Part shown: positions 15,430 through 20,471 of the stretch, piece by piece
Numbering within the stretch: the stretch's first letter is position 1
How the letters are laid out: every line of letters starts with the position of its first letter
Source: Pseudomonadota bacterium
GTDB lineage: Bacteria; Pseudomonadota; Alphaproteobacteria; Rhodospirillales; 2-02-FULL-58-16
Length of the DNA stretch: 20,471 bases
Assembly: GCA_022560215.1 (NCBI GenBank)
Contig: JADFTO010000013.1
Location: forward strand, 1-20,471
Reading direction: 5' to 3'
Program-made: the position numbers and the translations under genes
The notes under the pieces: generated by a model
Seen by the model: only the letters and a program-made list of their open reading frames with translations
Told to the model about the DNA's origin: nothing
The model's database searches: none

Positions 15430-15705
15430 CCCAAGGAGTTATGTCGCGGAGTCCGGGGGTTAACTAAACTATTTTTTGTGGTTTGTGAACAATAAACCCC
15501 AACATATTGTGGATGAGGGATTATCCGCCGCGCCCCTCCGGAGTCTTCCCGACCCCCAAGGCCCACTATATGGTGTGTTCAAAGCGTTGACAGGCCACCA
15601 TATATATTATACCCATCGGTCGTCGGCGCCCCGGAGAGGGCGCGCCCAAGGCAGTACCCCGGGGAGATCGCCCATCGTCCGGGATGGAGGATTAAGGGGG
15701 ACATC
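15430..15705. other. AT-rich divergent intergenic region
   Basis: This 276-bp gap lies between two divergent genes of unknown function and is markedly AT-rich at 15462-15515 and 15565-15615. It contains an ACAATA/TATTGT dyad (15489-15494 and 15505-15510), three TTGTG motifs around 15475-15510, and a promoter-like site with a flanking 9-bp inverted repeat at 15567-15613. No RNA gene or reading frame of note was seen. Confidence 0.55.
15567..15613 (+). promoter_or_regulatory. Promoter-like site framed by a 9-bp inverted repeat
   Basis: TATATGGTG (15567-15575) and its exact complement CACCATATA (15596-15604) are 20 bp apart. TTGACA, a perfect -35 box, lies between them at 15587-15592. TATACC at 15608-15613 could serve as -10 with a short 15-bp spacer. 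The site points towards the small gene at 15706. The dyad arms placed around the -35 suggest regulated transcription; the regulator is unknown. Confidence 0.45.
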
Positions 15706-15993
15706 ATGCCTGCCAAAAACCTTTTCACCGAGGCCCCCGAGGGGGACAAGCAGGAACTCTTTTCGGTTTTCCACGTGAAGCGGAACGCGCCGGAGGAATT
15801 CCACATCGACGTCATCTCGGCGGCCGACGAAGAGAACGCCCGACGGGTGGCCGAGAAGCTTTTCTGGGACAGCACCATCCTCCGCATCTTCAGGGAGGGA
15901 GAGACCTGGAAGGCGGCCGACTACCCGAGCGCCCGCTTCATCAAGGGCAGTTTCCACGCCGACACGCCCGCCCAGCGGGACGACGGCGTCTAG
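15706..15993 (+). CDS. Small soluble protein of unknown function
   Basis: The 95-residue protein is not one I recognise. A strong GGAGG/GGGGG leader precedes the ATG (15706). The chain is charged and has no signal peptide or membrane segment. Its core (FSVFHVKRNAPEEFHIDVIS, then ADEENARRVAEKLFWDSTIL) looks like an alpha/beta fold, with two strands followed by an amphipathic helix. The final ten residues are polar and probably disordered. It is followed by the ROK kinase after 91 bp, which may or may not share its transcript. Confidence 0.7.
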   Translation: MPAKNLFTEAPEGDKQELFSVFHVKRNAPEEFHIDVISAADEENARRVAEKLFWDSTILRIFREGETWKAADYPSARFIKGSFHADTPAQRDDGV

Positions 15994-16084
15994 AGACCCG
16001 GGACATTCCCGCCGCCAAGGCGGTGAGCATGGCCCCCGCCCTCCGTCCCGGTCCGCATGATGGGCGCCCCCCTGAGTGGCTGTC

Positions 16085-16996
16085 ATGCGCATAGGCATAG
16101 ACCTCGGCGGCACCAAGATCGAAGGCATCGCCATCGATGGCGATGGGGTTGAGCGGGCGCGCCTGCGCGTCGCCGCCCCGAGCGGGGATTATGACGCCAC
16201 CGTCGGGGCCGTCGCCGCCCTGGTCGCCGACCTGGAGAGCGAAGCCGGCGCCTCCGCGGACGGCATCGGCGTCGGCATTCCCGGCGCCGTCTCGCCGGCG
16301 ACGGGCCTGATCAAGAACGCCAACTCCACATGGCTCATCGGCAAGCCCCTGGCCGGAGACCTGGAAGCGGCGCTGGGACGCCCCGTCCGCCTCGCCAACG
16401 ACGCCAACTGCTTCGCCGTCTCGGAAGCCATCGACGGCGCCGCCCGGGGCGCGGGCGTGGTCTTCGGGGTCATCCTGGGCACGGGAGTCGGCGGTGGGCT
16501 AGTCATCGGCGGCAAGGCCATCACCGGGCTCAACGCCATCGCCGGCGAGTGGGGCCACAACCCCCTGCCCTGGCCCACCGACGACGAACGCCCCGGACCG
16601 GCGTGCTATTGCTCCAAGCGGGGATGCATCGAGACCTTCCTGTCCGGCCCCGGCCTGGCGCGGGACTTCCGCCAAGCCGGGGGAGACGAGCTGGCGGCCC
16701 CCGACGTCGTCGCCCTGGCCGGGGACGGAACGAAGGCGGGGAACGCCATGGCGGAAGCGGCCCTGGAACGCTACGAGCAACGGCTGGCCCGGGCGCTGGC
16801 CTCCGTCATCAACATCCTCGACCCGGACGTGATCGTGCTCGGCGGCGGCCTGTCCAACGTCGGGCGCCTTTACGATTCCGTGCCCCGCCTGTGGTCCGAT
16901 TGGGTGTTCTCCGAGCGCGTCGCGACGCCGCTCCTCGCCAACGTCCACGGGGATTCGAGCGGCGTCAGGGGCGCCGCCTGGCTGTGGGAAGAGTGA
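16085..16996 (+). CDS. ROK-family sugar kinase (fructokinase/Mak-like)
   Basis: The 303-residue protein has the ROK ATP motif DLGGTK (6-11), catalytic D106 in NDANCF, a GTGVGGGL loop (132-139), and GEWGHNPLPWP with zinc ligand H158. The cysteine cluster CYCSKRGCIE has ligands C174, C176 and C181. The GEWGHNPLPWP and CYC-x4-C-IET-(F/Y)-(L/I)-SG pattern resembles E. coli Mak, a manno(fructo)kinase, so fructose or a related hexose is the likely substrate. N-acetylhexosamine remains possible. The glycine usual in CXCG is serine here. I use the ATG at 16085; a GTG at 16076 would add three residues. It converges on eipB with only 8 bp between stops. Confidence 0.92.
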   Translation: MRIGIDLGGTKIEGIAIDGDGVERARLRVAAPSGDYDATVGAVAALVADLESEAGASADGIGVGIPGAVSPATGLIKNANSTWLIGKPLAGDLEAALGRPVRLANDANCFAVSEAIDGAARGAGVVFGVILGTGVGGGLVIGGKAITGLNAIAGEWGHNPLPWPTDDERPGPACYCSKRGCIETFLSGPGLARDFRQAGGDELAAPDVVALAGDGTKAGNAMAEAALERYEQRLARALASVINILDPDVIVLGGGLSNVGRLYDSVPRLWSDWVFSERVATPLLANVHGDSSGVRGAAWLWEE

Positions 16997-17004
16997 GCGG
17001 CGAC

Positions 17005-17838
17005 CTAACACTCCGGCGGCGGCAGGATCTCTATATCGTTCAGGCTCAGGTCCACGGAGAAGGTGGAAAAATCCTGCCGTATGCCGTCGGCGATTCCATC
17101 GGCGCGATAGAGCACCCGGATTTCGAACTCAGGGATTGGGTCGGCCAGGGCGGCCGGGTGGAAGGCCAGGTTCATCCGCCAGGTCCGGCTTGCGGACAAG
17201 CCCGCATCGGCAAACGGCTGCCCGCCGTTTTCGACTTCCTTGATGAAGGCGCTTATTCGATAAGGGTTTTCCAGGCTGGTGCCGTCGAACACGGTCCTCA
17301 CCAGGTGGCCGCCGCCGCCCTTGGCCGCGTCCAGCAGGAGGGCCAGGTGTGCCGTCGGAAACAGCGTGCCCCTGGGAAGGTCCACGGCGGCATCGGCGGG
17401 TGACGAGAAGCGGGCGACGCCGGCGCCGCCCCGGCCCGCGAGTTCCGCCCCGCCCCGGAAGACATTGACCACCTTGCCATCCCGGGTGTGGCGGACCCGG
17501 AACCGGTACCTGAGTCCGTCCTTCGATTCCCAACTGGCGAATTCCCAGGCGGTTTCCACCTCCCCTTCGTTTTCGTATTCGAGCAGCAAGTAGGTCCGGT
17601 TCTCGACGGTCCAGCCGTCGCACCTGTCGGCGAACCGGTACTCCATGACGCCCCTGGCCCCGATGACGCCGGAGCCGGGGGTGGCGGCGCCGAGGGACAT
17701 GCGGTAGGTGGCACGGTGGGAAACCAACCCGGCCTGCGCGATGCCGCCAGCAGAGACGGGCGGCGGCGTGGCGGCCGCGGACGCGGCGAGCAGCCCGGCC
17801 AGCAGGCATCCGAGGACGGCCTCGACCATTTTTCCCAT
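17005..17838 (-). CDS. eipB: EipB-family (DUF1849) periplasmic envelope integrity protein
   Basis: The 277-residue protein begins with a signal peptide (MGKMVEAVLGCLLAGLLAAS, cut near residue 23). DUF1849 landmarks follow: LVSHRATYRMSL, ARGVMEYRFADRCDGWTVEN, and FDGTSLENPYRISAFI. Brucella EipB is a periplasmic beta-spiral protein needed for envelope integrity and held by one disulfide. The two cysteines expected for that bond are present, C73 in DRCDGW and C277 as the very last residue. GGAG about 8 nt upstream supports the ATG at 17838; an in-frame ATG at 17919 would place 27 residues before the signal peptide. It is divergent from the GGDEF gene. Confidence 0.9.
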   Translation of the reverse strand: MGKMVEAVLGCLLAGLLAASAAATPPPVSAGGIAQAGLVSHRATYRMSLGAATPGSGVIGARGVMEYRFADRCDGWTVENRTYLLLEYENEGEVETAWEFASWESKDGLRYRFRVRHTRDGKVVNVFRGGAELAGRGGAGVARFSSPADAAVDLPRGTLFPTAHLALLLDAAKGGGGHLVRTVFDGTSLENPYRISAFIKEVENGGQPFADAGLSASRTWRMNLAFHPAALADPIPEFEIRVLYRADGIADGIRQDFSTFSVDLSLNDIEILPPPEC

Positions 17839-17895
17839 GGCCCGATCTCCGGTTGGTCCCGAGGACCATAGGCCCCGCGCCCTCGCCCTGTCCAA

Positions 17896-17910
17896 TAGAT
17901 CGCTATCCGG
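17896..17910. repeat. Degenerate terminus of the TAGAGCGCTATCC repeat family
   Basis: TAGATCGCTATCCGG matches 14 of 15 bases of the repeat end. It lies in the gap between eipB and the GGDEF gene, 58 bp upstream of the eipB start. No partner end is seen within this gap, so it is a solo or decayed end. Confidence 0.55.
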
Positions 17911-18006
17911 GAAGCTCACGCCCGGCGACCCGGCAAAAATGGCCTATCGGGCAAACTTTTCCCCGAGCGCTGTTCCTTAAGACGTTGATTCTTCAATGAT
18001 TCGGTG

Positions 18007-18021
18007 TGGCACGGGCATTGC
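18007..18021 (+). promoter_or_regulatory. Sigma-54 (-24/-12) promoter of the GGDEF gene
   Basis: TGGCACGGGCATTGC matches the RpoN consensus TGGCAC-N5-TTGC exactly, with the invariant GG (18008-18009) and GC (18020-18021) ten bases apart. Transcription would begin near 18033, about 30 bp before the ATG at 18064 and its AGGGAG ribosome site. Such promoters need an enhancer-binding ATPase. I could not identify its upstream site. Confidence 0.85.
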
Positions 18022-18063
18022 GCCGCAAGAGCAGCACCCAGGGACGAGAAAAAGGGAGCCGAC

Positions 18064-18783
18064 ATGAGGCTGATCAGGACTTTATGCCGCACCGAGGGGG
18101 CCGAGATCGAAAGCGGCTTGGAGTTGCTTACCCGCGTCACCCGGCTCGTGGACTGCCTTGAGCGGCCGCTGCAAGAGGGCGGCGGGACGCTCCGCGACGC
18201 CGCCGAGGAGGCGCTCACCGCCGCCATCGACGCCGAAAGGCGGCTGGCGGAGCAGGACAAGCGCCTCCAGGTCCTCGAGCGGCTCGCCAGGACCGACGAA
18301 TTGACGGGTCTCCTCAACCGGCGCGGCTTCCATGCCGAACTTCGGCGCGCCGTGTCCGCCGCCGGACGTTACGGCGAATGCGGCGTGTTGATCTACGTGG
18401 ACCTGGACGGATTCAACCCCATCAACGACACCTACGGGCATGCCGCCGGGGACGAGGTCCTGAGAAGGGTCGCCGGAACCTTAAGGGAAAACGTCAGGGA
18501 CACCGACTCCGTCGGCCGCATGGGCGGCGATGAGTTCTGCGTCCTGCTCACGCGGACGTCGTGGAAGGACGGCCTGGCCAGGGCCGAGGGCCTGGATGGG
18601 AGCCTGAACAATATCTACGTGAGTTTATTGGGACGGATGATCGCAATCCGTGTCAGCTTAAGCGTCCATGCCTACGGCTCCAGGGACGACGGCGACGATC
18701 TCCTCGACCGGGTCGACGACGCCATGTACGTGACGAAACGCATGCGCGCCGGCTCCCGGCAGGTTAAAGCGCTATCCGGATAG
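18064..18783 (+). CDS. GGDEF-domain diguanylate cyclase
   Basis: The 239-residue protein has a helical N-terminal region (about 1-75), partly coiled coil, with no membrane segment, then a GGDEF domain (about 76-234). Motifs are LARTDELTGLLNRRGF (74-89), DLDGFNPINDTYGHAAGDEV (113-132), the signature GGDEF (154-158), and an RDTD inhibitory site (145-148) exactly five residues before it. It should make cyclic di-GMP in the cytosol with product feedback. The usual lysine of the DLDxFK motif is asparagine (N118). The ATG at 18064 has AGGGAG upstream; an earlier start would overlap the sigma-54 promoter. The last five residues KALSG and the TAG stop are encoded by a dispersed palindromic repeat. 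Confidence 0.92.
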   Translation: MRLIRTLCRTEGAEIESGLELLTRVTRLVDCLERPLQEGGGTLRDAAEEALTAAIDAERRLAEQDKRLQVLERLARTDELTGLLNRRGFHAELRRAVSAAGRYGECGVLIYVDLDGFNPINDTYGHAAGDEVLRRVAGTLRENVRDTDSVGRMGGDEFCVLLTRTSWKDGLARAEGLDGSLNNIYVSLLGRMIAIRVSLSVHAYGSRDDGDDLLDRVDDAMYVTKRMRAGSRQVKALSG

Positions 18784-18790
18784 CGCTCTA
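18765..18790. repeat. 26-bp palindromic copy of the TAGAGCGCTATCC family
   Basis: TAAAGCGCTATCC (18765-18777) is followed directly by GGATAGCGCTCTA (18778-18790), its inverse with one mismatch. This is the two element ends joined without an interior, as in an internal-deletion derivative. It overlaps the end of the GGDEF gene and supplies its final codons and TAG stop (18781-18783). Confidence 0.8.
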
Positions 18791-18805
18791 GTGCTTGAGC
18801 AACCC

Positions 18806-18843
18806 CCGGAGAATCCCCTCCGGCGCGAAAGGGCCGCAAGGCC
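18806..18843 (+). terminator. Hairpins after the GGDEF gene, possible weak terminator
   Basis: CCGGAG, a six-base loop and CTCCGG (18806-18823) form one hairpin. GGCC-GCAA-GGCC (18832-18843), with a GNRA tetraloop, forms a second. They lie between the GGDEF stop and the next gene. There is no T-run, so factor-independent termination is doubtful; they could act as RNA processing or stability elements. Confidence 0.3.
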
Positions 18844-18895
18844 GTGAAGAGTGATCGAGACAGTGTCGGGCGGAGCCTGAACGGGAAACTTGGCC

Positions 18896-19351
18896 ATGCG
18901 CGTTGATCCCGACCATGTCTACAGCCGGGGCCGTGAACTCGTGCCCTACGAGACGCCCCCCCTTCCCGCCCCCGGACCACCCGCGCCCGAACCGCCCCGG
19001 CGGGAAACCGTCGCCGGGCCGATCACGCCCAACCTCGACGTGCGCAACCTCAGCCCCCGGCAGATGGCGGAGATGAGCATGGACCTCTATATGGTCGGCG
19101 TGATTACCTGGGAGGAGCACTTCATGCTCGCCTTTCAGCCCGAACTGCACCCCGACTACGACCAAACCGTCGGCGCGCTGACGGGCGAGAAGGCCGATCC
19201 GGACAGGCCCCGCGATTACGTCGCCATCTGGGAGGAGCGCCTGGCCTTCGAACGCAAGCACAACGCCGGCGACGACGATCGCGTCGGGCGTTCACGGCGG
19301 ATCGTCAACCTGCTTCGCCGGATCGCCGCCCCCACCGACATCGTGGTCTAG
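18896..19351 (+). CDS. Hypothetical protein, proline-rich N-terminus and helical domain
   Basis: I do not recognise this 151-residue protein. A proline-rich linker (residues 19-35, PYETPPLPAPGPPAPEPP) precedes a folded part: LDVRNLSPRQMAEMSMDLYM, then GVITWEEHFMLAFQPELHPD, and a WEERLAFERKH helix. No signal peptide is visible. The ATG at 18896 is preferred; a TTG at 18890 is possible. It lies 112 bp after the GGDEF gene on the same strand, so read-through from the sigma-54 promoter is conceivable. Its TAG stop (19349-19351) is the left end of a 25-bp repeat that also stops the convergent lipoprotein gene. Confidence 0.75.
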   Translation: MRVDPDHVYSRGRELVPYETPPLPAPGPPAPEPPRRETVAGPITPNLDVRNLSPRQMAEMSMDLYMVGVITWEEHFMLAFQPELHPDYDQTVGALTGEKADPDRPRDYVAIWEERLAFERKHNAGDDDRVGRSRRIVNLLRRIAAPTDIVV

Positions 19352-19373
19352 AGCGGGTCAGGATAGCGCTCTA
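19349..19373. repeat. 25-bp repeat that supplies stop codons to two convergent genes
   Basis: The copy begins TAGAGCGGGTCA and ends GGATAGCGCTCTA; the right arm matches the family end exactly, the left arm is degenerate after TAGAGCG. GAGCG and CGCTC can pair around an 11-base loop on either strand. The first three bases are the TAG stop of the plus-strand gene and the last three (CTA) are the TAG stop of the minus-strand lipoprotein gene. Confidence 0.8.
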
Positions 19374-20165
19374 AGGCAGTTCGGCCACGTCCCGGGCGCG
19401 GAGCGGGGCCAGCTTCCATTCCATCGGGTCGATGTGCGTGGCCCAGGCATCGAAAATGCCGGTCCCGGCGATGGCCCGGCGGAGGGGCTCCTTACCGGCC
19501 GGGGTAAAGGGGCCGACCACCACCCTGAAGACCTGGCGGCCGTCAAGTTTGGCCAAGATAACCGCCGGTTCGAGGGTGTAATGACGATCGGCCAGGCGTT
19601 CTGCTTCCTTGTTCCGGTGGAAGCTTCCGATGACGAAATACATGTCGCCGCCCGCCGATTGCCCCGGAACCGCCGGAAGGGGATCGGAGCGCGGAACAAT
19701 CGTCTCGAAAAACCGGGCCAGGCTGAACACGGGCATGGCGGCCTCAGGCATGACGACGGGCTCGGGCGTCAAGGGCGCGGCGCCGGCAACGCCCTTCTCC
19801 CCATCGGGGGCGCCGGCCGCGGTCTCGAACGCCGCCAGGTCCTCGGGCGCCCCCTCGGGCTCCCGGCCGGCCGGGGCGGCGTCTTCGGCAAGGTCGCCCG
19901 AATTCCCGGTCGCGCCGGTATCCCACAAGGCGTAAACGCCTTCGCTGTCTTCACGGCAGAAGGCTTCGCCTTTAAAGCCGCGCCACATGGCGCAGTCCTT
20001 TTGCGCCACGAGAGAGACCCCGTGGTCCGCCACCGACTTTTCGGTCACCAGGAAACTGATCCCGTCGATGACCCATGAGGCCACCTGGACGGGAACGGGA
20101 AGGGCGCACCCTTGCAGAACGATGATCGATAGCAGGATAAATCCCGGCAGGAAGATTCCCCGCAC
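19371..20165 (-). CDS. SPOR-domain lipoprotein
   Basis: The 264-residue protein starts at GTG (20163-20165), with AGGGGAG about 6 nt upstream. A lipoprotein signal follows (FILLSIIVLQGC) with lipidated C20. A conserved-looking segment at 43-71 holds KSVADHGVSLVAQKDCAMWRG and C70, so C58 and C70 could form a disulfide. A Pro/Ala/Glu-rich linker runs from about 85 to 172. An SPOR domain spans about 174-245 (MYFVIGSFHRNKEAERLADRHY, then VFRVVVGPFTPAGKEPLRRA). SPOR domains bind septal peptidoglycan lacking stem peptides, so this lipoprotein probably joins a division or wall-remodelling complex. Its TAG stop comes from the adjacent repeat. Confidence 0.88.
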   Translation of the reverse strand: MRGIFLPGFILLSIIVLQGCALPVPVQVASWVIDGISFLVTEKSVADHGVSLVAQKDCAMWRGFKGEAFCREDSEGVYALWDTGATGNSGDLAEDAAPAGREPEGAPEDLAAFETAAGAPDGEKGVAGAAPLTPEPVVMPEAAMPVFSLARFFETIVPRSDPLPAVPGQSAGGDMYFVIGSFHRNKEAERLADRHYTLEPAVILAKLDGRQVFRVVVGPFTPAGKEPLRRAIAGTGIFDAWATHIDPMEWKLAPLRARDVAELP

Positions 20166-20192
20166 GACGTTCTCCCCTGGTTGTTACCCCTT

Positions 20193-20211
20193 GGCGGGCT
20201 GTAAACCCGCC
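20193..20211. other. Hairpin in the leader of the SPOR lipoprotein gene
   Basis: GGCGGG and CCCGCC pair around a seven-base loop, 28 bp upstream of the GTG start. It could be the end of the aspS transcript or a leader structure. There is no T-run on either side, so neither role is proven. The rest of the 20166-20330 gap has only a weak CCGTAA/TTACGG dyad near 20300. Confidence 0.4.
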
Positions 20212-20330
20212 TCGTTATCGGCATCGCGGCGCCCGAGGTTTTCTCTTGTTTTTCAGGCACCTTGCTTGATTGGTTTCATTATGGACGGGTCAGAGTGCCG
20301 TAAGCAACGGATTTTACGGGACCTCTTGCT

Positions 20331-20471
20331 TCAGTCCTTTTTCGTCACACCCGCCGGCACCGCCTTGATGTGCAGTTCCTTGAGCCGGGCCGCCTCGACC
20401 GGGGCCGGCGCGCCCATCAACAGGTCCTCGGCCTGCTGGTTCATGGGAAAAGCGATGATCTCCCGGCAATT
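20331..20471 (-). CDS. aspS: Aspartyl-tRNA synthetase, C-terminal end (partial)
   Basis: The visible 46 residues read REIIAFPMNQQAEDLLMGAP and then a helix ending ARLKELHIK, with a short lysine-rich tail (VTKKD). IAFPMN, the following LMGAP and the RELHI-like end are diagnostic of the AspS C-terminus. The enzyme charges tRNA-Asp, or tRNA-Asn as well in non-discriminating forms. The rest of the gene lies beyond the right edge. The lipoprotein gene follows it on the same strand after about 165 bp. Confidence 0.9.
   Translation of the reverse strand, partial: NCREIIAFPMNQQAEDLLMGAPAPVEAARLKELHIKAVPAGVTKKD

Noticed and set aside
15991..15998. TAGAGA at the stop of the small gene and TAGAGT at 14585 as further repeat-borne stops
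   Set aside because: The match to the repeat end stops after five bases, which is too short to support membership.
17839..17919. Earlier start for EipB
   Set aside because: It places 27 residues before the signal peptide and overlaps a repeat end; ATG 17838 has a ribosome site.
18004..18063. Earlier start for the GGDEF protein
   Set aside because: It would begin inside the sigma-54 promoter, upstream of the expected transcription start, while ATG 18064 has a good ribosome site.

Overview
This is a GC-rich window whose gene content points to an alphaproteobacterium, most likely from the Rhodospirillales. The signs are a DUF2125 protein, an EipB (DUF1849) envelope protein, an alphaproteobacterial-type FtsX and XseB, and an SPOR-domain lipoprotein next to aspS. 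Most genes are housekeeping or cell-envelope genes. No phage, CRISPR array, tRNA or rRNA was seen.

Layout. 1-749 (-): the N-terminal part of a two-domain cupin protein that runs off the left edge. 750-1189: a non-coding stretch with a 22-bp-period repeat array and a decayed C-terminal piece of a quinone-oxidoreductase-type gene. 1190-2866 (-): an exported YqgE/AlgH-family protein and a DUF2125 protein. 3013-3555 (+): a ChaC-type gamma-glutamylcyclotransferase. 3592-6003 (-): a PlsC-type acyltransferase, a YdcF-like protein and FtsX. Two different palindromic MITE-like elements lie on either side of ftsX. 6269-8963 (-): xseB, a histone-deacetylase-family deacetylase and an exported WD40 propeller fused to cytochrome c. 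9086-14184: a TetR regulator divergent from a two-gene RND efflux operon, with a near-ideal dyad operator between them. 14384-15372: a truncated ArsR remnant and an unrecognised cytosolic protein. 15706-16996 (+): a small unknown protein and a ROK sugar kinase. 17005-17838 (-): EipB. 18064-19351 (+): a GGDEF diguanylate cyclase behind a textbook sigma-54 promoter, then an unrecognised protein. 19371-20165 (-): the SPOR lipoprotein. 20331-20471 (-): the C-terminal end of aspS.

The most striking feature is a dispersed repeat family whose ends read TAGAGCGCTATCCGG. One near-complete copy of 178 bp (4959-5136) and several reduced copies occur here. In four clear cases, and possibly a fifth, the repeat itself supplies the TAG stop codon of the adjacent gene. 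At 19349-19373 one 25-bp copy supplies the stops of two convergent genes. A second, unrelated element of 263 bp with perfect 33-bp inverted ends (6007-6269) sits exactly between xseB and ftsX. No ftsE precedes ftsX, so this looks like a rearrangement junction.

Envelope themes recur: FtsX, EipB, the SPOR lipoprotein, DUF2125, exported YqgE, PlsC and the RND pump. No single operon ties them together. All functions come from reading motifs by eye; no database search was possible.
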